Origin: Methanobrevibacter ruminantium
GTDB taxonomy: Archaea > Methanobacteriota > Methanobacteria > Methanobacteriales > Methanobacteriaceae
Length of the DNA stretch: 64,000 bases
NCBI GenBank assembly: GCA_004553595.1
Contig: SFKZ01000009.1
Span: 9,396-73,395 of the forward strand
Direction: 5' to 3'
Positions 45,756 to 54,743 of this stretch are shown one piece after another; position 1 is the first letter of the stretch; every line of letters starts with the position of its first letter. Position numbers and translations under genes: made by a program. A model generated the notes under the pieces. That model was not told the origin of the DNA. It saw only the letters and a list, made by a program, of their open reading frames with translations, and did no database searches.

Positions 45756-48700
45756 ATGAAATTACCTGAATTATTGGCACCGGTAGGATCTGCAGAGCAT
45801 TTGAAGCTTGCAATATTGTCTGGTGCAAATTCCATTTACTTATCTGGAGAGAATTTCGGAGCAAGGAAATTTGCAGAAAACTTCACAGTTCCAGAAATAA
45901 GGGAAGCAGTAAAATATGCTCATTTGCATAATGTAAAGGTTTATGTTACTGTCAATATCCTAATCAAGGAAGGAGAATTGGAAAAAGTGTCAAATTACCT
46001 TTTGGAATTATATAAGATAGGTGTTGATGCAGTTCTTATCCAAGATGTCGGCATTGTAAAAATCATTAATGAAAACATTCCTAAACTAGCGATTCATGCT
46101 TCAACCCAAATGAACCTCCACAACATTGAAGGAATCAAATGGGCATCAGAACACAACATAAAAAGAGTTGTTCTTCCAAGAGAAACTGAAATGAATGAAT
46201 TGAAAGAGATTATCGATTATGCACATTCACTTGGAATTGAAATAGAGATATTTGCACACGGTGCTCTTTGTTACAGCTATTCCGGACATTGCTTACTATC
46301 CTCAATGCAAGGTGGAAGAAGCGGAAACAGAGGAACTTGCGCTCAACCATGCAGGGAGAAATATGAATTGAACATCAACAAAGGCAAAAAGATCAATCCT
46401 AAAAATGAAGGGGATTACCTTTTATCTCCGAGAGACCTTTCATTGTTTGAGCATCTTGATGAAATAGTCAATCTTGAAGTTGACAGCATAAAGATTGAAG
46501 GCAGAATAAGAAGCAATGATTATGTTGCAACTGTTATCAAGAACTATAGAAAAAGACTAAATAAATTGAGATACGACAAAACAAGCCAAGCACTGAACAG
46601 AAACATCAAGGAATTGGAAAGAAAAAGCAAAGGGAAAAAGGGAAGAAGCACTGATTTGAAAAAGGCACAGGACAAGGAAAATATAGCCAAACTTAAAGAA
46701 GAGCAGAAACTCCAAAACCTTGAATCCCTTGAAGAGCTTGAATTGGTATTCAACAGAGAGTTTACAACCGGCCATCTTATTCCTAAAAACAATCCTATGA
46801 TAATGAACAGGAAAAAGCCAGGACATCAAGGATTATACATTGGAAAGATTCACAGATACAATCCTCAAACTGAAGAGATCCATATTTTGCTAAGGGACAA
46901 TCTCATCCACATACCTGAAAAGGGCGATGGCATACTAATTGAAACAAACCCTAATTTGGAAAATGACAATAATCGAAATAATTCAGAAAATAGCTCTAAA
47001 GACAATAAAAGATCAAAAACAAAACAGGATAAAAGAGCTAAAAGGAAAGAAAAAAGAACCAGAAAGGAAATTAATCGGAATAATCAAGATAATCAAGGAA
47101 ATCAAAATAACGGATTCATTCAAACCTATGGATTTGACATTTCTTCAAAACCAGTCTTAAAGGACTCAAAAGACAAGCATTGGAGAAAAAGGGAAAAGGA
47201 TAAGGATATTGAAGGAAAACTTCTTGTCATTAAAAGGGTCAGAGAGAATAGGAGACTAAATTTCCCACTTCCAAAAGGTTCAAAGGTTTATCTAACCAAG
47301 AAAAACTCACTTTTGAATGAAGTGAAAGATCTTCACCATAAGAAGGGGAACCACTACATAAAGAAATCATTGCTTGAACTTTACTTTAGAATAGACAGCG
47401 ATAATTATCCTCATTTAAAGGGTAATTTGAAATTGGATAACGGTCATGTAATCACCTTAAAGATCAAAGGGGAAAATCCTTGGGAAGAAGCAATCAAAAA
47501 GCCAATATCCAATGAGACAATCAAGAAGCAATTGCTGAAGATTGGGGACTTGCCGTATTACATTGAAAAGATTACAATAAACAACAATAAGAGCTTATTC
47601 AGCCCAATAAGCGAAATCAATGAGCTTAGAAGAAGATTCTTCAATGAGCTTGAAGAGGAAATCATAAATAGCTACAAGCCAAAAGAAGAAGATGTGAAAA
47701 TTGCTGAAGAAAACATCAATAGCTTAAATGAGAACTTAAGAAAAAGAATTGATTTGAAATCAAAAGTCGAAAACTCAGTTGAGGACTATAAATTATCAGT
47801 ATATATCAATAGCTTGGAAATCCTGAAAGGACTAAACAAAGAGAAAGAATCTGTTTTTGATAGAATCTATTTGGAAATTCCTCCAAACAAGGACTTTGAA
47901 GAAATCAGCCAAGATATCATTGAAAACAAATCCCTTCAGGAACATGAACTGAACATAAGTTATTGTGTCAATTTCCTGAAAGAATCCCTTGAAATTTCAA
48001 AAGATCAGAATTATAAATTAATTTGGAAACTTCCAGACATTGCACACAAGCAGTCTAAGGAATCTATAATCAAGATTATGGGAATCCTTAAAAAGATGAA
48101 TCTGCACATTGACATAATGACCAGTTTAATTGGATTGGACGATTCATTAAAAGACAAGTTTGATGTGGAACTTTATGGAAATTACCCAATTAATGCATAT
48201 AATATAGAAACCGTATTGGAGTTGAATAATTATAAGGCATTATCCATATCTCCTGAAATATATAAGGAAAACATTAAGGATTTAATGGAAGATTACTATA
48301 AGGAACTGTCAAAAGACACTGCACTTCCAGAATTGGAACTCTTGGTTCATGGAAATATTGAATCAATGATAACAAGGAAGGAACTTGTTTCCAAAAAGCA
48401 ATTGAAACTCATAAGCAAATACAATCAAAAGCAAAGAAAGCTGAATAAGAATTTCAAGGAAAGCGAATATTACATTGATTCAAATGAATACTATCTTAAA
48501 AACAGAAGAGACCAGTATTATCCGATAAAAACCAATTTGAATGAGGACCATATAATCATATTGAACTGCGAAGAGCTTTGCTTGATTGATGAGATTGATT
48601 ACTTGAAATCAATAGGAATCTCAAGCTTTTCAATAGATGCAAGATGGAAATCCTTGAACTACATCAATGATATTGGAAAAGTCTATAGGGACATTGTTGA

Positions 48701-48791
48701 TAGTGAAAATAATATTAATGAATCTAAAAAGATCATTGATAAGCATTGCCCTGATTTGACAAAAGCAAATTTTGAAAAAGGATTGAAATGA
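45756..48791 (+). CDS. Giant U32-family protein with charged insertions
   Basis: A 1011-residue paralogue of the preceding gene, with the same opening (KLPELLAPVGS) and U32 signature (EIFAHGALCYSYSGHC, about 164-179; cysteines 172, 179, 195, 199). Compared with its neighbour it carries two insertions: a Lys/Glu-rich helical one at about 265-327 and an Asn/Lys/Arg-rich low-complexity one at about 400-455. The extra cysteine at position 176 of the neighbour is absent. As for other U32/DUF3656 proteins, an RNA-hydroxylase role is inferred. The insertions could bind RNA. The ribosome site is GAGG. Confidence 0.83.
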   Translation: MKLPELLAPVGSAEHLKLAILSGANSIYLSGENFGARKFAENFTVPEIREAVKYAHLHNVKVYVTVNILIKEGELEKVSNYLLELYKIGVDAVLIQDVGIVKIINENIPKLAIHASTQMNLHNIEGIKWASEHNIKRVVLPRETEMNELKEIIDYAHSLGIEIEIFAHGALCYSYSGHCLLSSMQGGRSGNRGTCAQPCREKYELNINKGKKINPKNEGDYLLSPRDLSLFEHLDEIVNLEVDSIKIEGRIRSNDYVATVIKNYRKRLNKLRYDKTSQALNRNIKELERKSKGKKGRSTDLKKAQDKENIAKLKEEQKLQNLESLEELELVFNREFTTGHLIPKNNPMIMNRKKPGHQGLYIGKIHRYNPQTEEIHILLRDNLIHIPEKGDGILIETNPNLENDNNRNNSENSSKDNKRSKTKQDKRAKRKEKRTRKEINRNNQDNQGNQNNGFIQTYGFDISSKPVLKDSKDKHWRKREKDKDIEGKLLVIKRVRENRRLNFPLPKGSKVYLTKKNSLLNEVKDLHHKKGNHYIKKSLLELYFRIDSDNYPHLKGNLKLDNGHVITLKIKGENPWEEAIKKPISNETIKKQLLKIGDLPYYIEKITINNNKSLFSPISEINELRRRFFNELEEEIINSYKPKEEDVKIAEENINSLNENLRKRIDLKSKVENSVEDYKLSVYINSLEILKGLNKEKESVFDRIYLEIPPNKDFEEISQDIIENKSLQEHELNISYCVNFLKESLEISKDQNYKLIWKLPDIAHKQSKESIIKIMGILKKMNLHIDIMTSLIGLDDSLKDKFDVELYGNYPINAYNIETVLELNNYKALSISPEIYKENIKDLMEDYYKELSKDTALPELELLVHGNIESMITRKELVSKKQLKLISKYNQKQRKLNKNFKESEYYIDSNEYYLKNRRDQYYPIKTNLNEDHIIILNCEELCLIDEIDYLKSIGISSFSIDARWKSLNYINDIGKVYRDIVDSENNINESKKIIDKHCPDLTKANFEKGLK

Positions 48792-48972
48792 AAAAGTTAT
48801 GAATTTTCAGAATTAAAACAATATTTTAATCAATTTGAAATTCAAGCTATTGAAAATCAAAAGATTTAAAAATTAATATAAAAATAAAAAAAATTAACTA
48901 TATATTAAAAATTAATAAACAAAAGCATAAAATTTATTATACTTTCTCATATTCATGAAATGAGGTAATCGT

Positions 48973-50898
48973 ATGGAAGGAGCACAATTACAAAACATTA
49001 AGGGAATTGGAGATAAATTATCCCAAAAGATCATTGATGAGTTAGGAGGGGAAGATGAATTAAATCAAGTTATTGAAAACCTTGATTTAGAGAGATTGAT
49101 CAATATTGAGGGAATCAGCCAAAGGAAAGCCATTGAAATAATGAATCAATTAATCGGAAATCCTGCTCAAAAATTCTTGAAAAGCGATAGGGCAATCCAA
49201 CTTTACGATGAAATCATTGAAAAGATTGTAAGCTATTCAAATACAAGTTATGCCAAAAACAGAATTTTGCTCCTTGCTCCTATAAAAGATGAGGAAATCA
49301 TCGAAGAGAGATTGAATTTTGTAATGAATGCTAAAGAAAAGGTAAGCGAATTGCCTCTATATGAATTGGATAGGCTAATGAAACACTTGAATGAACCAAA
49401 GCAATCCAAACCTAATTATGATGCAAGCAAAGCCATTCTTGTAGAAAGCAATGAAGATGCTGATTATTTAATGGACCTTGGATTGAACAGATACTACACA
49501 ATATTGACCGCATCAGATTCGCCATTCTTCCAGGAAGAATTGAGAGGATATGAATTAATCTATTACATTTACACTGAAGGATTCCTTGACTTAGGAGATA
49601 TGCCTAATCTAATCATGATAAATAAGGATGCTCCTATCTATCAGCTTGTGCCTGAAGTGATTTTAGACTACTTTAAGGAAAACAGAGATTTATTCGAAAG
49701 AGTTTCAAAAATCAAAGCAATATTAGGGGAAGAAACTGTCCTAAATGATATTGGACCTATACTTGATGAACTTGAATCATATAAAACAAAAGAAGTTGAT
49801 TTGGATGAAATTGTTAATAATGAGAAGAGATATATAGACCATGAGTTAAAAGAAAGGATTCAAAACATTGACCTTGAAGGAGATGAAGTTCTCGACTTAT
49901 TAAACAATGCTTTACCACCAAAACTAGAAGAAATATTTAACGAAATTTTAAGTAAATCAAAGGAAACTATCAAGTTGGAAAGCGGTATTGATTTTGACCC
50001 ATTCATCAGGAAGTATCCGATTGAAATCGATGATATGGAAATGGAAAGGGTGAAGACAGAAATCCTTTCAAATTCTGAAAACAATTACTTTGATAAGAAG
50101 AGCACTGCTGCAGAACAATTGGCATCCATTAAGGAAGATGCTGAAAGGGAAGTCAGTGATATAATCAAGTTTGACTATGAATACGCTTTAGGCAGCTTTG
50201 CTTATCTTTATGACTTGAACAAGCCGGAGTTCACAAATGAATATGACCTTAATCAAGCATTGCACTTGAACTTATGCCTAAGGGAAAGGACCATTAATGA
50301 AGAAATCCAAAGAGTGGATTATAAGTTGAATGAAGAGGAAAACATTGCACTATTGACTGGAGCAAACAGTGGAGGTAAAACCACATTGCTTGAAACAATC
50401 AGCCAAATAGCCATTCTTGGACAGATGGGACTTCCTGTTCCAGCCAAATCCGCTAAGATAAAATTGTTAGATGAGATCTATCACTTTTCCAAAAAGAGAT
50501 CATTGGATGCAGGAGCTTTTGAATCATTCCTCAATGTATTCATGCCAATCGTTACAAGCGATAGCGAGAAACTGGTTCTCCTTGACGAACTTGAAGGAAT
50601 TACAGAATTGGAAGCGGCTGTAAAGATCATTTCCAGTTTCATAGAAATGATTGAGGAAAGCAATTCCTTTGCAATCATTGTAACCCACATGGCAAATGAA
50701 CTAATGAAATACACAGACATTCGTGTAGATGGAATTGAAGCTACAGGGCTCGATGAAAACTATAATCTTATTGTAGACAGAACCCCTAAGATGAATTACT
50801 TGGCAAAAAGTACACCAGAATTAATTATAAAAAGAATGTACAACAACTCACCACCAGAACTTAAAAAGGTATATGGTAAAATATTGGAAAAGTTTTGA
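48973..50898 (+). CDS. MutS-like ATPase with N-terminal helix-hairpin-helix
   Basis: A 641-residue MutS-related protein. The N-terminus (about 1-62) has two helix-hairpin-helix units (IKGIGDKLSQKII, IEGISQRKAIEI) in place of the mismatch-recognition domain. The middle is helical, and the C-terminal ATPase has Walker A at about 463-470 (GANSGGKT), Walker B (LVLLDELEGI) and a conserved His (IIVTHMAN). This is the archaeal MutS-related group thought to act on branched DNA, not the MutS1 mismatch-repair protein. With NucS also present, mismatch repair probably uses NucS. The ribosome site is GAGGTAAT. Confidence 0.85.
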   Translation: MEGAQLQNIKGIGDKLSQKIIDELGGEDELNQVIENLDLERLINIEGISQRKAIEIMNQLIGNPAQKFLKSDRAIQLYDEIIEKIVSYSNTSYAKNRILLLAPIKDEEIIEERLNFVMNAKEKVSELPLYELDRLMKHLNEPKQSKPNYDASKAILVESNEDADYLMDLGLNRYYTILTASDSPFFQEELRGYELIYYIYTEGFLDLGDMPNLIMINKDAPIYQLVPEVILDYFKENRDLFERVSKIKAILGEETVLNDIGPILDELESYKTKEVDLDEIVNNEKRYIDHELKERIQNIDLEGDEVLDLLNNALPPKLEEIFNEILSKSKETIKLESGIDFDPFIRKYPIEIDDMEMERVKTEILSNSENNYFDKKSTAAEQLASIKEDAEREVSDIIKFDYEYALGSFAYLYDLNKPEFTNEYDLNQALHLNLCLRERTINEEIQRVDYKLNEEENIALLTGANSGGKTTLLETISQIAILGQMGLPVPAKSAKIKLLDEIYHFSKKRSLDAGAFESFLNVFMPIVTSDSEKLVLLDELEGITELEAAVKIISSFIEMIEESNSFAIIVTHMANELMKYTDIRVDGIEATGLDENYNLIVDRTPKMNYLAKSTPELIIKRMYNNSPPELKKVYGKILEKF

Positions 50899-51009
50899 AT
50901 AAAAATTAGTTTTAAAAAAAGCAATTATCTAAAAAAGCAATTATTTAAAATATTTATAAATAATAGATTTGAAAAAATCTAAAATTATAAATTTTTAAAT
51001 ATTGATATT

Positions 51010-51176
51010 TTGCCCGTATACTAACTCTCTTGCTTCACAGGTAGTTTACCCTTTCCTCCACGAGTAACCCTCGAAACAGGCAGCCTATCTAATGCTGGGT
51101 TTCTCCTAATCATCGACAGCTAAAGCTTCCCTCATAGAAGGACCATAGGCATCAGTCAAATTAATGATGCGACAAT
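51010..51176 (-). ncRNA. Probable structured non-coding RNA, family not identified
   Basis: On the minus strand the segment folds into three consecutive domains: GCATCA...TGATGC, then GCCTAT...ATAGGC (enclosing TCCTT/AGGGA and AGC/GCT hairpins), then GCCTGT...ACGGGC (enclosing CGAG/CTCG and GGTA/TACC hairpins). Two stems need G-U pairs that exist only in the minus-strand RNA (the outer stem of domain 3 and TCCTT/AGGGA), and a TATA box sits about 26 bases upstream on that strand. There is no open frame. I found no match to RNase P, SRP, tRNA or box C/D consensus motifs. The ends are approximate. Confidence 0.65.
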
Positions 51177-51196
51177 ATAATCTTTACTTTAGATTG

Positions 51197-51206
51197 TATA
51201 TATAAT
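51197..51206 (-). promoter_or_regulatory. TATA box for the structured RNA
   Basis: TTATATATAC on the minus strand, centred about 26 bases before the first G/C-rich bases of the RNA, the normal archaeal spacing. It supports independent transcription toward lower coordinates. Confidence 0.55.
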
Positions 51207-51346
51207 TTTGTAAAAAGGATTAAATTTATTAAATTTACATTAGAAAATTTTTTTCAAAAACAATATAAATCAAAAAGCATAAAATATTTATAGTAAACTA
51301 ATGTCAAATTTGCTAAATTATTTTTTAAATTGTATTGGGGGATTCT

Positions 51347-52156
51347 ATGATAAAATGTTCCAAATGCGGAAAAGATAACGTTGATGAAGCTATTTTTTGT
51401 GCAGACTGCGGAAATAAATTAGATAATGGGTCATCCGCTCAAAACACCGATATTGAAACATATGATCCTAGTTCAGATGGCATTATGTCTCTTTTTAAAA
51501 TCAGAAAGGTAGATGAATCTGAAACATTAAGTGCACGTTTTAAAAGACATCCTACTTTATATATTTGTTGTGTTTTTCCATTAATTTTTATACTTATAAT
51601 TTCAATGATCAGCGATGCAAATCTTTTCATTAAAGGATTGCATCCAGCAGATTATGAAACCAATTATCCTGATGAATTTAATAATCTGGACCTTAATGAT
51701 GATAGCAAATTAGAATTCAATGAAGTAAATCACATTGTCTCACACACACCACAAGATATGCTATATGATCTATTTAGAAAGTCGGATAAGGATGAAAATG
51801 ACTATTTGACTGGTTATGAATTTGATGTGTATCAATCTAAAGCCAACGGCAATGTATATGAAGCAGATTATCGAAGATTAATGGAAGAGAAGGAAAGAAA
51901 TGCTTCAAATCATAAAGATGGTCGATATTACAGTTCTGGAAACTCTAAAGCTACAAACAGCCTTAATAAACTAGAATCCGATAGAAATGATGGTTATGTA
52001 TTGACTTGCCCATACTGTGGAAGCGAATCAATATATGAAATTGAGGGTTATTATAGATGTGCTGAATGTGGTAATTCCATCTATGATCCAGATGATCTGG
52101 AATTAGGATATGTGGAAGGATATATGGAGCTGTTAGTTCCGATATCGTCATATTAA
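51347..52156 (+). CDS. Membrane protein with two zinc ribbons and an EF-hand pair
   Basis: A 269-residue protein of unusual layout. An N-terminal zinc ribbon (C4, C7, C18, C21) is followed by a membrane helix (about 70-89). Two EF-hand-like calcium loops follow at 115-126 (D115, N117, D119, K121, E123, E126) and 147-158 (D147, D149, N151, T155, E158), then a Ser/Asn-rich linker and a second zinc ribbon (C221, C224, C238, C241). I take the ATG at 51347, because GGGGGAT lies just before it; a TTG twelve bases upstream is less likely. A calcium-responsive role is inference. It follows the structured RNA, transcribed the other way. Confidence 0.75.
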   Translation: MIKCSKCGKDNVDEAIFCADCGNKLDNGSSAQNTDIETYDPSSDGIMSLFKIRKVDESETLSARFKRHPTLYICCVFPLIFILIISMISDANLFIKGLHPADYETNYPDEFNNLDLNDDSKLEFNEVNHIVSHTPQDMLYDLFRKSDKDENDYLTGYEFDVYQSKANGNVYEADYRRLMEEKERNASNHKDGRYYSSGNSKATNSLNKLESDRNDGYVLTCPYCGSESIYEIEGYYRCAECGNSIYDPDDLELGYVEGYMELLVPISSY

Positions 52157-52255
52157 TGGTTCAGTAATTTTTTCAATAAAAATAGTTTTAATAAATGCAA
52201 ACGATTATATACTATAAGATACCATTATCATACATATACCATTAGGAGATTAAAC

Positions 52256-52693
52256 ATGTCCGACATTGCAAGAATAGTTATTTTTAAAAAAGAAAATGGA
52301 GAAGAGTTTACTTTTGATGACAAATATGTCCAGTTAACTTCTTTGGAAAATAAGATGTTAATATTCAAATTTGAAGCTTCTCAAGACATATTAAAAGAAG
52401 GAGCAGAATTTTTCGCTACATTCAACACTTATGAACAAATTAAAGTGGATATTGGAGGAACTGGAGAGATTCCATATTATATGAAAAGCTTATCACCTAT
52501 AGTTGGCAGAGGCCCTAAAAAAACAAATGGAGAACATTTAAATGGAATTTTCACATTATCTCTTCAACAAATAGTTGCAGCTCCCGATCCAGAGGAAGAG
52601 CAAAACTGCTTAAACTGTGCACTTTCACAGAATGGAGTTTGTTCCATTAAGGACAATAGTGAAAAAACAACTTGTGACGATTTTAAAAAATAG
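52256..52693 (+). CDS. Protein of unknown function with C-terminal cysteine cluster
   Basis: A 145-residue protein I do not recognise. The first 100 residues look beta-rich (MSDIARIVIFKKENGEEFTF onward) without motif. The tail has four cysteines at 118, 121, 129 and 140 (CxxC, x7, C, x10, C), suitable for one metal or iron-sulfur site. The ribosome site AGGAG is clear. It ends in a hairpin shared with the convergent gene. Confidence 0.7.
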   Translation: MSDIARIVIFKKENGEEFTFDDKYVQLTSLENKMLIFKFEASQDILKEGAEFFATFNTYEQIKVDIGGTGEIPYYMKSLSPIVGRGPKKTNGEHLNGIFTLSLQQIVAAPDPEEEQNCLNCALSQNGVCSIKDNSEKTTCDDFKK

Positions 52694-52744
52694 AATAATG
52701 GTTTATAAAATGTGAATAATCATTTTTCACAAACCACCATTATT
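52694..52744. terminator. Bidirectional hairpin between convergent genes
   Basis: AATAATGG (52694-52701) pairs with CCATTATT (52737-52744), and GTGAA (52712-52716) pairs with TTCAC (52726-52730) in the inner part, with T-runs on both outer sides. The right arm includes the stop codon of the minus-strand gene (52740-52742). It can serve both transcripts. Confidence 0.7.
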
Positions 52745-53009
52745 TTTTATGAAACTCCTTAACCTCTAAGGATTCGACTTCATCAAGGAAAATCCAAGTA
52801 ATCCACTCACCTCTACGAAGTTCAAGCAAAATTTGAATCCCATTCTTACCATAATCAGAACCATCCATATCACATTGAACTATACTGACCTGTTCACATC
52901 TTGTTCTAACATTATTTACATTCACAATACAATCCATATAATAATCTAAACCATCCATAAATGGATTATTATTAGTTTCTATCTCATCAATTACATCAAT
53001 TACTTCCAT
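52740..53009 (-). CDS. Small protein of unknown function
   Basis: An 89-residue acidic protein I cannot assign. It is predicted mostly beta, with two cysteines (CIVN and CEQ). A tryptophan-rich strand (GEWITWIFLDE) lies near residue 70. The ribosome site GGGGGTTGA precedes the ATG. It is convergent with the neighbour and shares its terminator. Confidence 0.65.
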   Translation of the reverse strand: MEVIDVIDEIETNNNPFMDGLDYYMDCIVNVNNVRTRCEQVSIVQCDMDGSDYGKNGIQILLELRRGEWITWIFLDEVESLEVKEFHKK

Positions 53010-53064
53010 ATTTCAACCCCCTAAACATACTTTGAAATCACTCTCAACCTTCTTAAAAAAAAAT

Positions 53065-53772
53065 TTAAAAGGAATAATTGAAATTTTTCTCCAAATACGC
53101 CTTAACCCTTTCATTTAAGTCTGCAAGTTCCGGATCATACTCAACTAATTTCAAATTCAAGTCATTGTTAATTTTGAAAATCAATAACTCATCTTCATTA
53201 GGCCCAATTGCAAATAAACGGTCAAGGATTCTGTTTGCCTTTTCAAAATCATCTTCCAAAAAGCAAATGTGCATTGAATAGATATAATGCTCATTTTCAA
53301 ATGGATATGCATCATGTTCCTTTTGAAGATACTCCTTAGCCTTTTCAATCTCTTCTTTTTCAATGTATATCTTAGCTATTCTGGAATATACTCCCATATA
53401 TCTTGGATTAATTTCAGCTAATCTCTCATACTGTCTTAAAGACTTATCAATCTCGCCTAAGAATGCATAATTCTCAGCCAAAAGAAAATTTACCTCTTCA
53501 ACTTGAGGCCAATCCTCCAATATCCTTTCAAAATATTCCGTTGATTTTTTAAAATTATCCTTATCCAAGTATTCAAGAGCATTCTCCTTAAGATCATGAT
53601 ACTTCTTGAAGCCTTCAAATGGCAAAAGTTCCGTTCCGCAGTCTGAACATACATCTCCACCATCATTAATTTCCTTAAAGCATTTTGGACAAAACTTTTT
53701 AGGGTAGGCACCACAGAATGGACAGAAATCAAATTCATCCGAATACTTATTGCCACATGTATTACACTTCAT
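53065..53772 (-). CDS. Zinc-ribbon/TPR protein
   Basis: A 235-residue cytoplasmic protein: two zinc ribbons within the first 46 residues (CNTCG, CPFCG, CPKCF, CSDCG) followed by tetratricopeptide-like repeats from about residue 60 (FKKSTEYFERILEDWPQ, IDKSLRQYERLAEINPRY, IEKAKEYLQKEHDAYP). The start is the ATG at 53772, preceded by GGTGAT; a frame reaching 53943 adds a hydrophobic, low-complexity segment without a ribosome site. No enzyme motif is present, so a scaffold or regulator is likely. It sits downstream of cbiK by 182 bases. Confidence 0.78.
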   Translation of the reverse strand: MKCNTCGNKYSDEFDFCPFCGAYPKKFCPKCFKEINDGGDVCSDCGTELLPFEGFKKYHDLKENALEYLDKDNFKKSTEYFERILEDWPQVEEVNFLLAENYAFLGEIDKSLRQYERLAEINPRYMGVYSRIAKIYIEKEEIEKAKEYLQKEHDAYPFENEHYIYSMHICFLEDDFEKANRILDRLFAIGPNEDELLIFKINNDLNLKLVEYDPELADLNERVKAYLEKNFNYSF

Positions 53773-53954
53773 ACTATCACCCTTTAAATCATTCTTTTTC
53801 AAATATTTTTCAATCATAATTAGCAAATAAAATATAGAAACGATAGTATTTAAAGTTAATGAATTAAAAAAAAAGTTTGTGAAAAAAGTTCTTAAAATAA
53901 GCGTTTTAGGAAAAAAAGAAAAAGGATGAAAACACAGTTTCATTGAAAGATGAT

Positions 53955-54743
53955 TTAATTTAAACCATCAATTGCATTTTGAACATGCTTAATGTAGACA
54001 TCCCTAATGTCTTTGGATTGAGCGAGCCCTTCTATGACACATTCAACTTCATAGCCTTCAGATACAAACATTGATTTCCAGGAATCATCTTCATCTCCAG
54101 CCATGTCGTTTTGAGCATGATCACCAGCTACAACCATTAAAGGCTTGAGCACAATCTTCTTGTAGTCTCCTTCTTTTACCATAGCCAAGACATCATCGTA
54201 GTCAGGTTTTGCTTCAACAGTACCAATGTAATAATTGTCAAATCCTTTATCCTTTAGCATTCCTTGCAATTTGGTGTAAACCATATTACTTTCTGCAGGA
54301 GAACCGTGACCCATGAACACTACCGCAGTATCCTCATCATAATCTCCTTTAGAGGTAATGCTTGCAATCAAGTCTTCAAAGTCTTCATCAGAGATTAATA
54401 AAGGCTCAGCAATTGGAATGTTTTCAAACTTGTCAATGTATTTGTCCACAGTATCCTTGATCTTGAAATGGTATTCAGTACCGTTCATGATGTGAGTCGG
54501 TTGAATGATAACAGTCTTTACACCATCAGCCAATGCTCTTTCCAATGCATCTTCCACATTGTCAATAGCCAAGTCATCACGTTTTTTCAAAATGTTTATA
54601 ACCATTTGGCTTGTGAATGCTCTTCTCATTTCATAATCTGGAAATGCTTCATCAATGTCCTTTTCGATAGCTCCAATGGTAAGAGCGCGGTTATTGTTAT
54701 AAGAAGTACCAAAACTTACTACTAAAATAATCTTATCAGCCAT
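53955..54743 (-). CDS. cbiK: Sirohydrochlorin cobaltochelatase CbiK
   Basis: Inserts Co2+ into sirohydrochlorin, the entry reaction of anaerobic cobalamin synthesis. The 262-residue protein is of the CbiK type, not the shorter CbiX of many archaea. It opens with ILVVSFGTSYNNNRALTI and has the metal-binding histidine regions PTHIMNGTEYHFK and FMGHGSPAESN, with PLMVVAGDHAQNDMAG near the end. GGATGAT precedes the ATG. It is the last cbi gene, separated from cbiC by 231 bases, so it may also have its own promoter. Confidence 0.93.
   Translation of the reverse strand: MADKIILVVSFGTSYNNNRALTIGAIEKDIDEAFPDYEMRRAFTSQMVINILKKRDDLAIDNVEDALERALADGVKTVIIQPTHIMNGTEYHFKIKDTVDKYIDKFENIPIAEPLLISDEDFEDLIASITSKGDYDEDTAVVFMGHGSPAESNMVYTKLQGMLKDKGFDNYYIGTVEAKPDYDDVLAMVKEGDYKKIVLKPLMVVAGDHAQNDMAGDEDDSWKSMFVSEGYEVECVIEGLAQSKDIRDVYIKHVQNAIDGLN

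Larger units (their letters stand above)
50899..51346. other. Intergenic gap containing a probable RNA gene
   Basis: The 448-base gap between the MutS-like gene and the EF-hand gene. Its middle (51010-51176) is noticeably richer in G and C than its surroundings and holds the probable structured RNA described separately, with its TATA box at 51197-51206. The flanks are plain AT-rich DNA. No open frame is present. Confidence 0.7.

Noticed and set aside
46548..47121. Insertions of the second U32 gene as an intein or mobile element
   Set aside because: They lack intein splice motifs and endonuclease domains, have no flanking repeats, and keep the reading frame with host-like composition.
51010..51176. 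RNase P RNA, SRP RNA, tRNA or transposon-associated guide RNA
   Set aside because: The island contains GAGGAAAG, reminiscent of RNase P, but it lies at the wrong end, the length is too short, and the other conserved regions and closing P1 helix are missing. No tRNA cloverleaf, SRP tetraloop helix or tnpB gene was found.
53773..53943. Hydrophobic N-terminal extension of the zinc-ribbon/TPR protein
   Set aside because: GGTGAT directly precedes the ATG at 53772, which begins the zinc ribbon; the extension is low-complexity and lacks a start signal.
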